Source: Lewinellaceae bacterium | GTDB lineage: Bacteria > Bacteroidota > Bacteroidia > Chitinophagales > Saprospiraceae | NCBI GenBank assembly: GCA_020636405.1 | Contig: JACJXW010000004.1 | Coordinates: 1,550,001-1,614,000 of the forward strand | Direction of reading: 5' to 3' | DNA length: 64,000 bases | Shown: piece after piece, positions 18,251 to 28,845 of the stretch | How positions within the stretch are numbered: position 1 is the first letter of the stretch | Layout: each line of letters starts with the position of its first letter | Notes under the pieces: model-generated | Databases searched by the model: none | What the model saw: the letters and a program-made list of their open reading frames with translations, nothing else | Told to the model about the DNA's origin: nothing | Made by a program: the position numbers and the translations under genes

Positions 18251-19009
18251 ATGAGCAAATTGAATGGTAAAGTAGCCGTTGTCACGGGTGGTAACAGCGG
18301 TATCGGTTACGCTGCTGCTGAGGATTTTATTGCCAACGGCGCAACGGTCGTCATTACCGGGCGCAACGCTGAAAAGGTCGCAGCCGCAGCCGCTGAACTG
18401 GGGGCTACTGGCATCGTCGCCGACCAGGGCAGTCTGGAGGACCTGGACCAGCTCGTTTCCCAAGTGAAAAACCAATTTGGCAAAGTGGACGTCCTGTTCG
18501 TCAATGCCGGTATTTTTGTGCCCGCTCCGGTCGAGCACATTTCGGAGGAGCACTTCGACAGCCAGATGGACATTAATTTCAAGGGCGCGGTTTTTACCCT
18601 CCAGAAGTTCCTGCCTATCCTCAACGACGGCGCTTCGGTCATCAACCTTTCCTCGGTGAACGCCTACACAGGCATGGCGAATACGGCGATTTACGCAGCC
18701 AGCAAGGCGGCGCTGAATTCCTTTACCCGCACCGCCGCTACCGAACTGGCGCCCCGCAAGATCAGGGTGAACGCCGTGAATCCGGGCCCCGTCGCCACGG
18801 AGATCTTCAGCAAGTCCGGCCTGCCGGAAGAGGCCATCAACGGTTTTGCCAGTGCCATGCAGCAGCGGGTGCCCCTGAAATCATTCGGCACACCGGAAAC
18901 CATCGCCAAGTTGGTGGCCTTCCTCGCTTCCGACGATGCGTGGTTCATCACCGGCGCTGAGTACAACATCGACGGTGGCGTCAACGTCAACCCGCTGCTG
19001 GCGAACTGA
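18251..19009 (+). CDS. SDR-family NAD(P)-dependent oxidoreductase
   Basis: A 252-aa protein of classical short-chain dehydrogenase length. The cofactor motif TGGNSGIG is near residue 13, NAG (VNAGIF) near 88, the catalytic Ser in INLSSVNAY, and YAASK supplies the Tyr and Lys. NPGPVATEIF is the usual substrate-loop region. The basic residues of TGRNAEK after strand 2 suggest NADP(H). The substrate is unknown. It is controlled by a good promoter with overlapping palindromes and is followed 118 nt later by a TetR regulator on the same strand. This arrangement is common for detoxification or solvent/quinone-responsive reductases. Confidence 0.93.
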   Translation: MSKLNGKVAVVTGGNSGIGYAAAEDFIANGATVVITGRNAEKVAAAAAELGATGIVADQGSLEDLDQLVSQVKNQFGKVDVLFVNAGIFVPAPVEHISEEHFDSQMDINFKGAVFTLQKFLPILNDGASVINLSSVNAYTGMANTAIYAASKAALNSFTRTAATELAPRKIRVNAVNPGPVATEIFSKSGLPEEAINGFASAMQQRVPLKSFGTPETIAKLVAFLASDDAWFITGAEYNIDGGVNVNPLLAN

Positions 19010-19026
19010 TTTTTTTGGGCAATTTT

Positions 19027-19040
19027 GGAATGATTGTTCA
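19027..19040. promoter_or_regulatory. Weaker copy of the TetR operator
   Basis: GGAATGATTGTTCA keeps most of the GGAAYAATCRTTCC pattern. It lies between the SDR stop and the TetR start and could allow autoregulation. Confidence 0.45.
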
Positions 19041-19050
19041 GAAATAGCCT

Positions 19051-19120
19051 AATTTTGGTATCGAGAATTTAAAATTGGGAACGGCCAAATCCCCAATTTC
19101 AAATTCCTGATACCAAAATT
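19051..19120. terminator. Long imperfect inverted repeat between SDR and TetR genes
   Basis: The arms 19051-19080 and 19090-19120 pair over about 27 of 30 positions (outer AATTTTGGTATC with GATACCAAAATT, inner AATTGGG with CCCAATT). The right arm ends in a T-rich stretch, so it may end SDR transcription or fold the TetR leader. It ends only 7 nt before the TetR start codon, so it would also hide the start region. Confidence 0.6.
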
Positions 19121-19127
19121 TTTAGTT

Positions 19128-19709
19128 ATGCCACGTACCAAGCAATTCGACGAACAGGAAGTGCTGAAAAAGGCCATGGAGCTTTTCTGGAAAAAAGGTT
19201 TCCACGACACTTCCATGCAGGAACTGGTGGACCACCTCGGTATCAACCGGGCGAGCCTTTACGACACCTACGGTGGCAAGGATGCACTCTTCGAAAAGGC
19301 CTTCGAGCAATACCGTCAGATGAACACGCAGGCTGCCGAGGCGCTCCTCGCCAGTGAACCTTCTGTAAAAGGAGGGTTCAGGAAACTTTTTACGGCAAGC
19401 CTTGAAGCCACCGTGAAAGACCCCGAAAAGAAAGGCTGTTTCGTCGTGAACACCACCACCGAACTCCTTCCCAACGAAGCAAAATGGCTGCCCATCCTCG
19501 ACCGCAACCGGAAAACGTTCGAGGCGCTTTTTCTCAAATACCTGGAACGGGGCGTAGCGCAGGGGGAAATAAATCCGGACAAGGACCTGAAGTCCGTCGC
19601 CGCCATGTTGTTCGCCCTGAACAATGGCATTGGGGTAGTCGCCAAGATCAACCCGTCGAAGAAAGACATGATCAGGATTGTGGAGGCTGCCCTGCAGGTG
19701 CTCGATTAG
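19128..19709 (+). CDS. TetR/AcrR-family transcriptional repressor
   Basis: A 193-aa protein of typical length. The N-terminal HTH is textbook TetR: FWKKGFHDTSMQELVDHLGI, then NRASLYDTYGGKDALFEKAF. The C-terminal domain (residues about 75-193) has the helical character and motif GCFVVNTTTEL found in the TetR_C subgroup (YP_-type regulators of SDR or efflux genes). It most likely represses the SDR gene and itself through the GGAAYAATCRTTCC sites. The ligand is unknown. It ends 52 nt before the convergent hybrid kinase gene. Confidence 0.93.
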   Translation: MPRTKQFDEQEVLKKAMELFWKKGFHDTSMQELVDHLGINRASLYDTYGGKDALFEKAFEQYRQMNTQAAEALLASEPSVKGGFRKLFTASLEATVKDPEKKGCFVVNTTTELLPNEAKWLPILDRNRKTFEALFLKYLERGVAQGEINPDKDLKSVAAMLFALNNGIGVVAKINPSKKDMIRIVEAALQVLD

Positions 19710-19761
19710 AATAGTGCGATATTTTTTCTGTAGATTTTGGTTTCCGAGGCACTAGTTCCCT

Positions 19762-22700
19762 TCACTTCCGCGTCTGCCCGGGCGCCTCGCCGAAGGCCTC
19801 AGCATAGATGCGGGAAAAATAGGCGGGATTGTTGATGCCCACTTCATAACCGACTTCGGAGACATTCAGATCGGTGGTTTGGAGGAGTTCCCGAGCCTTG
19901 TTCAAGCGGATCGTGCGGACAAATTCGGTAGTCGACTGGCCGGTAAGCGCCTTGATCTTGTTGTGCAGTTGGGTGCGGCTGATTCCTAAAGCCCGTTGAA
20001 GATGAACCACGCCAAAATCCTCCTCTGCAATGTGGGACAATACCTCTTCGCGCAGTTTTTTAATAAAACCATCTTCCATTTCGGGGGCTTCAGAAGTGGC
20101 GGCCTGGCTGGCAGCCGCCAGGCTGCGGTATCTTTCCTGTAGTTTTTTCCTCAGGATCAGTAGCTGCTCCAGGCGGACCAGCAGTTCTTCCTGCTCGAAG
20201 GGCTTGGGCAGGTATGCGTCAGCCCCTTTCCGCAGGCCAGTTATCCTGGACTCGAAATCCGCTTTGGCCGTTAGCAGTATGATGGGGATGTGGCTGGTGC
20301 GCTCATCGTTCTTCAGGATATCGCAGAGTTCGAAGCCATCCTTCGCCGGCATCATCACATCGCTCACGATGAGATCGGGTACCTGTTCGATGGCCGTATC
20401 GATCCCTTCCTGGCCGTTTTCCGCCATCAGCAGTTGGTAGTACTTTTCCAGAAAGGCAGATAGATAGAGGCGGACGTCCGGATTGTCCTCTACGATGAGC
20501 AGAGTAGGTTTTTCGGCCTCCTCAGCGGGGTGGGGTATGGCCTGGGTACGCTTGAAATCTGCCGGAGGTTTTGCTGGCGGCCCTTCGGGAACAGTGGGTG
20601 GCTTCAGCCGGACGTCTCCCGGAAGTGCCGGTTCTACAAGGACACCCCGTTCTTTTGCCTGCCGGGTGATCGGGAAGCTTAGCGTGAAGGTGGTGCCGGC
20701 GCCCGGGGTACTGGCCACTTGGATGGTTCCATTCAGTAATTTGACGAGTTCTTTGACCAGGGCCAGGCCTACGCCGGAGCCTGCCCCCGTTAGCCCCCCT
20801 CGATCCCCCCGAAGGGAAAGCCCCCTCCCAGCCTCCCCCGAGGGGGGAGGAGAAGGCTTCGTGGAGCCCTCATTTGGCAACCTCCCCCCTTCGGGGGGAT
20901 TGAGGGGGGCTTTCCCTTCGGGGGGATTGAGGGGGGCTTTCCCTTTGGGGGGGCTGGGGGGGGCTGGGACCTGATAAAACTGGTCAAAAATATGCGGCAG
21001 CGCCTCCGGCGGGATGCCCTGGCCGGTATCTCTTACCTGGATATGGAGTTGATCATCGCTGCGATTCACCTGTAGGTAGATATCCCCCGGCCCAGGCGTG
21101 TATTTGACGGCGTTAGATAACAAATTGGACAGGATCTGCAGCATTTTATCGGGGTCATAATCGATCTCCAGTTCCGGAAGCGTGGAGAGAAAATGAATTC
21201 TGATCCCCTTTGAATGCGCCATGGGGACGAAAGAGTCGGCGATGTAACGCAGGTAGGCGATGATATTTCCCTGCACCAGGTTGACTTTTAATGCCCCGGA
21301 TTCGAGCTTCCGCAGGTCGAGGATCTGGTTGATCAGGGAAAGCAATTGGTTGCTGTTGCGCTGGATGAGCTCCATCCCTTTGTCCAGCCATTGCTCAGGG
21401 TTCGTTTTGACCTGAGTGGCCATACCGGCGATCACGGTGAGTGGGGTGCGAAATTCGTGGGAGATGTTGGTAAAAAAGCGGGATTTTACTTCATCCAGTT
21501 CTTTCAGTTGCCGGGCTTCCTGTTCGGCCAGTTTTTTCTGGAGCTGGTAACGATAAATACCCATTATAGCGCCAACGCCCAACATCAGGTAAATAATTTT
21601 TGCCAGGTTCGTCCACCACCAGGGCGGCCGGATGGTAAAGGAGTAGGCGGCCGTATCGCTCCACTGGTTGTTACCGCCTACTGCCCGGACCTTGAAGGTA
21701 TAGTGGCCCGGGCGAAGGTCCCGGAACGTGGCCTCGTTTTCTTTTATCAGAGGCGACCAGAACAGGTCCTGCCCTTCCAGGAAGTAAGTGTATTGCAACT
21801 GATGCGGGGCCGACCACTGAATGGCCTGCCAGCTCAGGGTAAGCTGGTTGATGTTGTACGGAAAAACGGGGTTTATCGGTAAGTTCGTAAACCTTTGTAC
21901 GGAATCGAAGCTTACTCCTTTCAGCGAGAACTGCTGCTCTTCCGAACGGATATCCTCGCCGTTGTGGGTAGCGTTCTCCAATTTCCGCCAGTCATTAAAG
22001 TCGAAAAAGGCCTGGAGCTCACGCATGGCCAATACGGGCCGGGAAGTATCGGGCTTCAGGCTATTGATATCAATCCTGTTCACCCCCCGGGAGGTGTACA
22101 GCCAAAGGCGCTCCTTTTGATCAATTAGTATTTTACCTATGGAGATCCCTCCCAGGCCATCCGTATTGAGGAATGTTTGTAGCTCTCTGTTTCCATCCTC
22201 ATCCTGTGGAGATAATTGATGCAGGCCTTTATGGGTACCCACCCAGATGTTGCCCTTCTTATCCTGGCAAAGGCTGGAAATGTTATTGTCTCTCAGCCCT
22301 TCGCCTGTCGAATAATGGATAAAACCCGCCCCATCCCACACATTGATCCCGTCGTCGTTGGTACCGATCCAGATATGGCCTTGCTCATCTTCCAGTAGGC
22401 TCCAGACAAATCCGCCTTGTAACCCCTCGTTTTTTGTGAAATTAGTGAACGTACGCCCATCCCATACGCTCACCCCCTTTGCCATTCCGATCCAAACCTT
22501 TCCATCCCGGGCTTCCAGCAAGGTGGTGATGATATTGTCGGCCAGGCCGTTTGATGTGTTGTAATGCGTAAAGCCGGCGCCGTCCCATACATTGATGCCG
22601 CCGCCCCAGGTGCCGGCCCATACCTTTCCGTCGCGGCTTTCCATCAGGCAAGCGATCGTATTGGAACTCAGGCCTTTTTCTTTTTTATACTGCATAAAGC

Positions 22701-24333
22701 CTGAGCCATCCCATACGTGGATACCTTCTCCCCAGGTACCGATCCAAACCCTGCCATCCCGTCTTTCCAGCAAAGCAGTAGTTACATTACTACTCGATTC
22801 CCCCGGTATTAACAGTTGAGAAACAGTATTGTCCTCCAAAATGCTGACCCCGGCGCCATTAGTACCGATCCAGATCCTGCCTTGATGATCTTCCATAGTA
22901 GAGCGAATGTCGTTACTCCCCAATCCTTCCCGTTTGGAAAAATGGGTAAACCCTTCCGCGCTCCAGACATTGATGCCGCCGCCCCAGGTGCCCAGCCATA
23001 CTTTCCCTCCACTGTCTACTAAAGAACTGGATATTACGTTATTATTCAAGCCTTCCGCTTCGGTATAATGAAAAAAATCTTTCCCGTCCCACACGCTGAC
23101 TCCGTTTCCGCCTGTACCGATCCAAATCTTCCCATCCCGGCCTTCTACCATCGTTCTGATGATATCAAAACTCAGGCCCTCTGCCTGGCCGTAATGCGTA
23201 AAACCGTTGCCGTCCCAAACACTGACGCTACCACCCCAGGTGCCGATCCAGATCCTGCCGTCGCGGCTTTCCAGCAGGCAGGTGATGGTATTGCCGCTCA
23301 AGCCACTTTTGAACCCATCGAATTCGTAATGAGTAAAACCAATACCATCCCATACACTGATGCCTCCATCCCAGGTGCCGATCCAGATCTTACCATCCCG
23401 GCTTTCCAGCAAAGTAGTGATGTTATTACCAGATAGTCCATTTTCTTCGCGATAATGGGTGAACCCGGCGCCGTCCCACACACTGACGCCCCCATCCCAG
23501 GTGGCGATCCAGATCCTCCCATCCCGGGCCTGCACAATGCTGCGGACGTCGTTGCCGGCAAGGCCTTCCTTTTCCGTAAAATGGGTAAAACCGGCGCCAT
23601 CCCAGATGCTGATGCCACCGCCCCAGGTGCCGATCCAGATCCTGCCGTCCCGGGCCTGCATCAGGCATCCTACCATGCTATGGCTGAGGCCAGTGGTTTC
23701 CGTGAAATGCATGAAGCCGGCGCCATCCCACACGCTGATGCCACCGCCCCAGGTGCCGGCCCAGATCTTACCATCCCGGGCCTCTATCAGGCAAGTGATC
23801 ATATTGGCGCTCATGCCGTGTTCGGAATCCAGGTAAGTGAAATGAAAGCGCGTATCCCTGCTATAGTCCGGCTGCGCCGGGCGCCATTCCGGCCAGGAGG
23901 AAGGCACGCGTTTACCTTCGGCGGGAATGTATGGTGGGGGCGCAACCGACGCCATGTCTACGGCCTTGCCGTTACCCGGTAAATATCTGGGTTGGCTGGC
24001 GCGATGATAAGGGGATCTGAAGGGGGTGAGCCGGGGTGGGCTTCCGGGAAGGTATTCCCCCGGGAAGGAGACATATTCCGGCTTTTTTACCTGATCGCTG
24101 TCTATTTTTTTGCCTTGTGTCGGGGTGTAGGGCCCCGGCTGAAGGAGATGGGGATGGAAAGCGGGATCGGGGATGTTTTTACCGCTGGGCCGACACGAAA
24201 AGCCTCCCATTATGGCCAGGGCAATAAATAACGATAGCCACCTCCGGCCATTTAGTTTGTTAAACCGGAAAAGCGCTTTGCGATCAGGTTGTTCGTAGAA
24301 TTTGTACATAAGTGCCCCATTACCAATAAGCAA
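19762..24333 (-). CDS. Hybrid two-component sensor/regulator (HTCS), propeller-HK-REC-AraC
   Basis: A 1523-aa membrane regulator. The start is ATG at 24333, with an alternative at 24306 (MYKFYEQPD). Order: a hydrophobic segment about 31-47; 14 Reg_prop blades (WIGTWGGGISVWDG type), enough for two seven-bladed propellers; a Y_Y_Y domain; a transmembrane helix (IIYLMLGVGAIMGIY); HisKA with the phosphoacceptor His in FFTNISHEFRTPLT; a HATPase with N-box NLLSNAVKYT and DTGQGIP; REC with Asp in LIVSDVMMP and Lys in YLPKPF; and a C-terminal AraC HTH. HTCS proteins sense glycans or sugars in the periplasm and switch on uptake genes. The neighbour upstream is a FucP-type transporter. A repeat-derived insert of about 60 residues splits the ATP lid (see 20782-20967). 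Confidence 0.95.
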   Translation of the reverse strand: MLIGNGALMYKFYEQPDRKALFRFNKLNGRRWLSLFIALAIMGGFSCRPSGKNIPDPAFHPHLLQPGPYTPTQGKKIDSDQVKKPEYVSFPGEYLPGSPPRLTPFRSPYHRASQPRYLPGNGKAVDMASVAPPPYIPAEGKRVPSSWPEWRPAQPDYSRDTRFHFTYLDSEHGMSANMITCLIEARDGKIWAGTWGGGISVWDGAGFMHFTETTGLSHSMVGCLMQARDGRIWIGTWGGGISIWDGAGFTHFTEKEGLAGNDVRSIVQARDGRIWIATWDGGVSVWDGAGFTHYREENGLSGNNITTLLESRDGKIWIGTWDGGISVWDGIGFTHYEFDGFKSGLSGNTITCLLESRDGRIWIGTWGGSVSVWDGNGFTHYGQAEGLSFDIIRTMVEGRDGKIWIGTGGNGVSVWDGKDFFHYTEAEGLNNNVISSSLVDSGGKVWLGTWGGGINVWSAEGFTHFSKREGLGSNDIRSTMEDHQGRIWIGTNGAGVSILEDNTVSQLLIPGESSSNVTTALLERRDGRVWIGTWGEGIHVWDGSGFMQYKKEKGLSSNTIACLMESRDGKVWAGTWGGGINVWDGAGFTHYNTSNGLADNIITTLLEARDGKVWIGMAKGVSVWDGRTFTNFTKNEGLQGGFVWSLLEDEQGHIWIGTNDDGINVWDGAGFIHYSTGEGLRDNNISSLCQDKKGNIWVGTHKGLHQLSPQDEDGNRELQTFLNTDGLGGISIGKILIDQKERLWLYTSRGVNRIDINSLKPDTSRPVLAMRELQAFFDFNDWRKLENATHNGEDIRSEEQQFSLKGVSFDSVQRFTNLPINPVFPYNINQLTLSWQAIQWSAPHQLQYTYFLEGQDLFWSPLIKENEATFRDLRPGHYTFKVRAVGGNNQWSDTAAYSFTIRPPWWWTNLAKIIYLMLGVGAIMGIYRYQLQKKLAEQEARQLKELDEVKSRFFTNISHEFRTPLTVIAGMATQVKTNPEQWLDKGMELIQRNSNQLLSLINQILDLRKLESGALKVNLVQGNIIAYLRYIADSFVPMAHSKGIRIHFLSTLPELEIDYDPDKMLQILSNLLSNAVKYTPGPGDIYLQVNRSDDQLHIQVRDTGQGIPPEALPHIFDQFYQVPAPPSPPKGKAPLNPPEGKAPLNPPEGGRLPNEGSTKPSPPPSGEAGRGLSLRGDRGGLTGAGSGVGLALVKELVKLLNGTIQVASTPGAGTTFTLSFPITRQAKERGVLVEPALPGDVRLKPPTVPEGPPAKPPADFKRTQAIPHPAEEAEKPTLLIVEDNPDVRLYLSAFLEKYYQLLMAENGQEGIDTAIEQVPDLIVSDVMMPAKDGFELCDILKNDERTSHIPIILLTAKADFESRITGLRKGADAYLPKPFEQEELLVRLEQLLILRKKLQERYRSLAAASQAATSEAPEMEDGFIKKLREEVLSHIAEEDFGVVHLQRALGISRTQLHNKIKALTGQSTTEFVRTIRLNKARELLQTTDLNVSEVGYEVGINNPAYFSRIYAEAFGEAPGQTRK
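20782..20967. repeat. Intergenic GC-hairpin repeat inserted in frame in the kinase gene
   Basis: Between IFDQFYQV and GAGSGVGLAL, where HATPase domains normally have a short ATP lid, about 60 residues are Pro/Gly-rich. They encode two copies of GKAPLNPPE and a variant region. The DNA is the same poly-C/poly-G hairpin family seen in intergenic copies (11334, 17981, 28764). The frame is kept, so the protein is full length. Confidence 0.85.
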
Positions 24334-24377
24334 TGCTCGGTCTAGTGGCAGGATTTAAGGCTTCATTTTGCCACAAG

Positions 24378-24411
24378 CAAAAATACGAATAATGTTCATA
24401 CTTGGTTTCAA
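24378..24411 (-). promoter_or_regulatory. Candidate promoter of the hybrid regulator gene
   Basis: On the minus strand TATTTTTG (24385-24378) fits TAnnTTTG. A weak -33 (ATTG) lies 23 nt upstream. The predicted start is about 24371, giving a 38- to 65-nt leader. Confidence 0.45.
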
Positions 24412-24567
24412 TCCTTTTGAAATAGGTAAACTTGAAAATAGCGGAACAAATTTTGAAAATGTCCTTTCTACAGCTGCTTACCGACGCCGACGGCACACCT
24501 TATTTTCTGCTGGCTTTGGAGTGCGACAGCTGTTCGCCCTGGATCGGGACAATCCGGGAGGCATTAC

Positions 24568-25878
24568 CTAGGATTTGAACGACCGGTACGCATAAGCCGC
24601 CACCACCACAAAACTGGCCAGCGGCAAAACGAAGGAAAAGTTGACCTCGGGAATATAGCCCAACAGCGCCAGGTCGGCCAATCCGTCGCCCCCCATATCC
24701 AGGATCCGGCCCTGAAAAGGCGGCAGCAAGGCTCCCCCCACGATGGCCATCACCAGGCCGGCCGAACCGATCTTCGCTTCTTCGCCCATGTCTTTGAGGG
24801 CGATCCCGTAAATGGTCGGGAACATCAGGGACATCATCGCGGAGATGCCGATCAGGCAGTACAGCCCGCCCATTCCGACGATACTGATCGCCCCGATGGC
24901 CAACGCGATACCCCCGAGGGCAAAATAGAACATCAGTTTTGCCGGCTCGATGTACTTCATCAGGAAGGTGCTGATCCACCGGCTGGAGAGGAAGGTGATC
25001 ATGGCCGCCATGTTGTACCAGGTGGCCGTGAGTTGGGCGTCCGCCGGACGGAAAGTGTTGAGGTGGTCCACATAGTGGTAGATGAAGGTCCAGCAGGAGA
25101 TCTGGGCTCCGACGTAAAAGGCCTGGGCAATGACGCCCTCGTAATACCTCTTATTCCGGAAAAGCATGCGGAACGACTCTTTTACCGTAATGGAAATATC
25201 GTGCTGCTGTACCGGCATACGGATCAGGGCAATGGCCGCCAGTACCAGGATGATCACCCCTCCCAGGGCCATGTAGGGTACGCTGATCAGCCCGAGATCA
25301 TGGGTACGAATTGCGGCTTTTTCCGCCACCGACAACATCGCGTATTCCGAGGAGGTGTAATTATCGGATTGCAGCAACCCGACAATATACAGCTGCGCCA
25401 TCAGCATGCCGCACAGGGAACCCATGGGATTGAAGGCCTGGGCCAGGTTGAGCCGGCGGGTGGCGGTTTCCGGATTGCCCAGAAAGAGAATGAAGGGGTT
25501 GGCCGTCGTCTCCAGAAAGGCCAGCCCGAAGGTGAGAATGTACAGGGAAGCCAGAAAGTAATTGTAATTCTCGAATTGGGCCGCCGGGTAAAAAAGCAGG
25601 GCCCCTATAGCATAGAGCGCCAATCCCATGAGTACCCCCTTCTTGTAGGAATACCGGTAAATGAAAAGGGCCGCCGGAAGCGCCATGGTGCCGTACCCCC
25701 CGTAAAACGCCAGTTGCACAAAGGCTGCCTGGGTATTGGACAGTTCAGGCATTACCTTTTTAAAGGCGGATACCAGGGGGTTGGTCATATCATTGGCTAC
25801 GCCCCACAGGAAAAAAAGGCTGGTGATGGCAATGAAGGGGATCAGGAATTCCCATTCAACGACTTTTGCTTTACTCAT
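24568..25878 (-). CDS. Sugar MFS transporter, FucP/GluP family
   Basis: The start is set at MSKAKVVEWEFLIPFIAITS (25878); an upstream in-frame ATG at 25935 would add 19 non-hydrophobic residues not seen in the family. The 436-aa protein has about 12 membrane segments and the FHS-subfamily words FFLWGVANDMTNPLV (Asn/Asp in helix 1), AFYGGYGTMALPAALF, and FLETTANPFILFLG. FucP-type carriers import fucose, glucose, galactose or N-acetylglucosamine with protons across the inner membrane. It lies directly upstream of the HTCS regulator on the same strand with a 234-nt gap, so the regulator may control it. Confidence 0.9.
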   Translation of the reverse strand: MSKAKVVEWEFLIPFIAITSLFFLWGVANDMTNPLVSAFKKVMPELSNTQAAFVQLAFYGGYGTMALPAALFIYRYSYKKGVLMGLALYAIGALLFYPAAQFENYNYFLASLYILTFGLAFLETTANPFILFLGNPETATRRLNLAQAFNPMGSLCGMLMAQLYIVGLLQSDNYTSSEYAMLSVAEKAAIRTHDLGLISVPYMALGGVIILVLAAIALIRMPVQQHDISITVKESFRMLFRNKRYYEGVIAQAFYVGAQISCWTFIYHYVDHLNTFRPADAQLTATWYNMAAMITFLSSRWISTFLMKYIEPAKLMFYFALGGIALAIGAISIVGMGGLYCLIGISAMMSLMFPTIYGIALKDMGEEAKIGSAGLVMAIVGGALLPPFQGRILDMGGDGLADLALLGYIPEVNFSFVLPLASFVVVAAYAYRSFKS

Positions 25879-26391
25879 GGCGTTTCTTTCTGGTCTAAAG
25901 TTGGTATATGCAGTGGCCTGCAGATTGGAGAACAAGGATAAATATAGGCTTATAAGTTATTCTTTACACAACCCTTAAACCCGTTTTTCCTGGCTTCTGG
26001 TTATTTTGGCGGTTAATGGCGAGTTTATTCCAAAATCGGGAGATCCCTTTTCTGGCGGACAATAGATTCCATTGGGCGCTGATCATTTGCGGATCCATCG
26101 TTCTTATCTTGGCCCCCTCTCGCTTGTTCGCTACGAGATGAAGCTCGTATGCGGTTTTTGAAGGAGGGCTCCTGCCCTTAGCCCTTCGCTGGCTTTCCTA
26201 TTAAAACAGGGCTGCATGCCTTCGCCCTCCGCCCGCTGAAGTTTGTAACGAAAGCGGGAAGGCTTCGGCAGCCAGAGAGAGCCCTGCACTTTGAACCGTA
26301 TACGACGAAACGTCGTAACGAACCAGTAAATAAATCAGTAGCGAAGAATTTTGAACAGTATAGTTCTCCAACGGGTTATTGTTGGTAGTAA
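25879..26391. other. Gene-free stretch with a nested RNA-like fold at 26208-26285
   Basis: No gene is visible. At 26208-26285 an outer stem AGGGCT/AGCCCT encloses a stem CCCGCT/AGCGGG (26232-26258) followed by GGCTTCGGCAGCC, a nested structure. A small dyad ACGACGAAACGTCGT follows at about 26300-26320. These could belong to a small RNA or a decayed mobile element; neither is shown. Confidence 0.4.
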
Positions 26392-26496
26392 TTCGTGATT
26401 CGTGATTCGTAACTCGTGATTCGTGATTCGTAACTCGTGATTCGTGATTCGTGATTCGTAACTCGTGATTCGTAACTCGTAACTCGTAATTCGTAA
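26392..26496. repeat. Fifteen tandem copies of heptamer YTCGTRA abutting a start codon
   Basis: The 105 nt are exactly 15 units of 7 bp (TTCGTGA, TTCGTAA, CTCGTGA, CTCGTAA). The array ends 3 nt before the ATG at 26500, so it forms the whole translation start region of the DUF255 gene. Slipped-strand change in unit number would change the leader. A second array of the same heptamer lies at 45854-45961. Confidence 0.95.
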
Positions 26497-26499
26497 CGC

Positions 26500-28551
<2,052 letters not shown>

Positions 28552-28845
28552 GAATGTATCCCCCTTCGCCAAAGGCTTCGGCGAGCAAAGAAAGGGTAAG
28601 GGTGGAAAAGAGCTTTGTCGAAATGTTGAAATACATAGGAATGCATAGGAACTGGCCACTGGGGATCCAATTTCCTTAAAACGAAGTCTCTGGAAAACCC
28701 ATGGGGACGAAAAAGAACAAGTCAGTAGTGATTGATCGGACGGGAATACTTTAGGAATAAATTTCGCTCCGCTCCCCCAAATCGAAGAAATTCCTCCCCC
28801 TTGGGGGGAGGTGCCAAAGGCGGAGGGGGCTACTAATCAAACCAT
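28552..28845. repeat. Intergenic hairpin repeat (variant of the poly-C family)
   Basis: 28764-28830 holds nested GC stems: outer GCTCCCCC/GGAGGGGGC and inner CCTCCCCC/GGGGGAGG. The rest shows no gene. It may end YyaL transcription or be an old mobile repeat. The stretch 28627-28657 resembles 51789-51818 (22 of 29 positions). Confidence 0.6.

Noticed and set aside
24550..24600. tRNA T-loop-like word GGATTTGAACGACC
   Set aside because: It overlaps the end of the MFS gene, and there is no acceptor stem, anticodon arm or CCA.
26100..26200. Group II intron end or IS fragment
   Set aside because: Only a short word resembles an intron end; no domain V-like hairpin or reverse transcriptase was found.
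26392..26496. CRISPR array
   Set aside because: Units are 7 bp, adjacent and without spacers; there are no cas genes. The same holds for 45854-45961 and 51909-51980.
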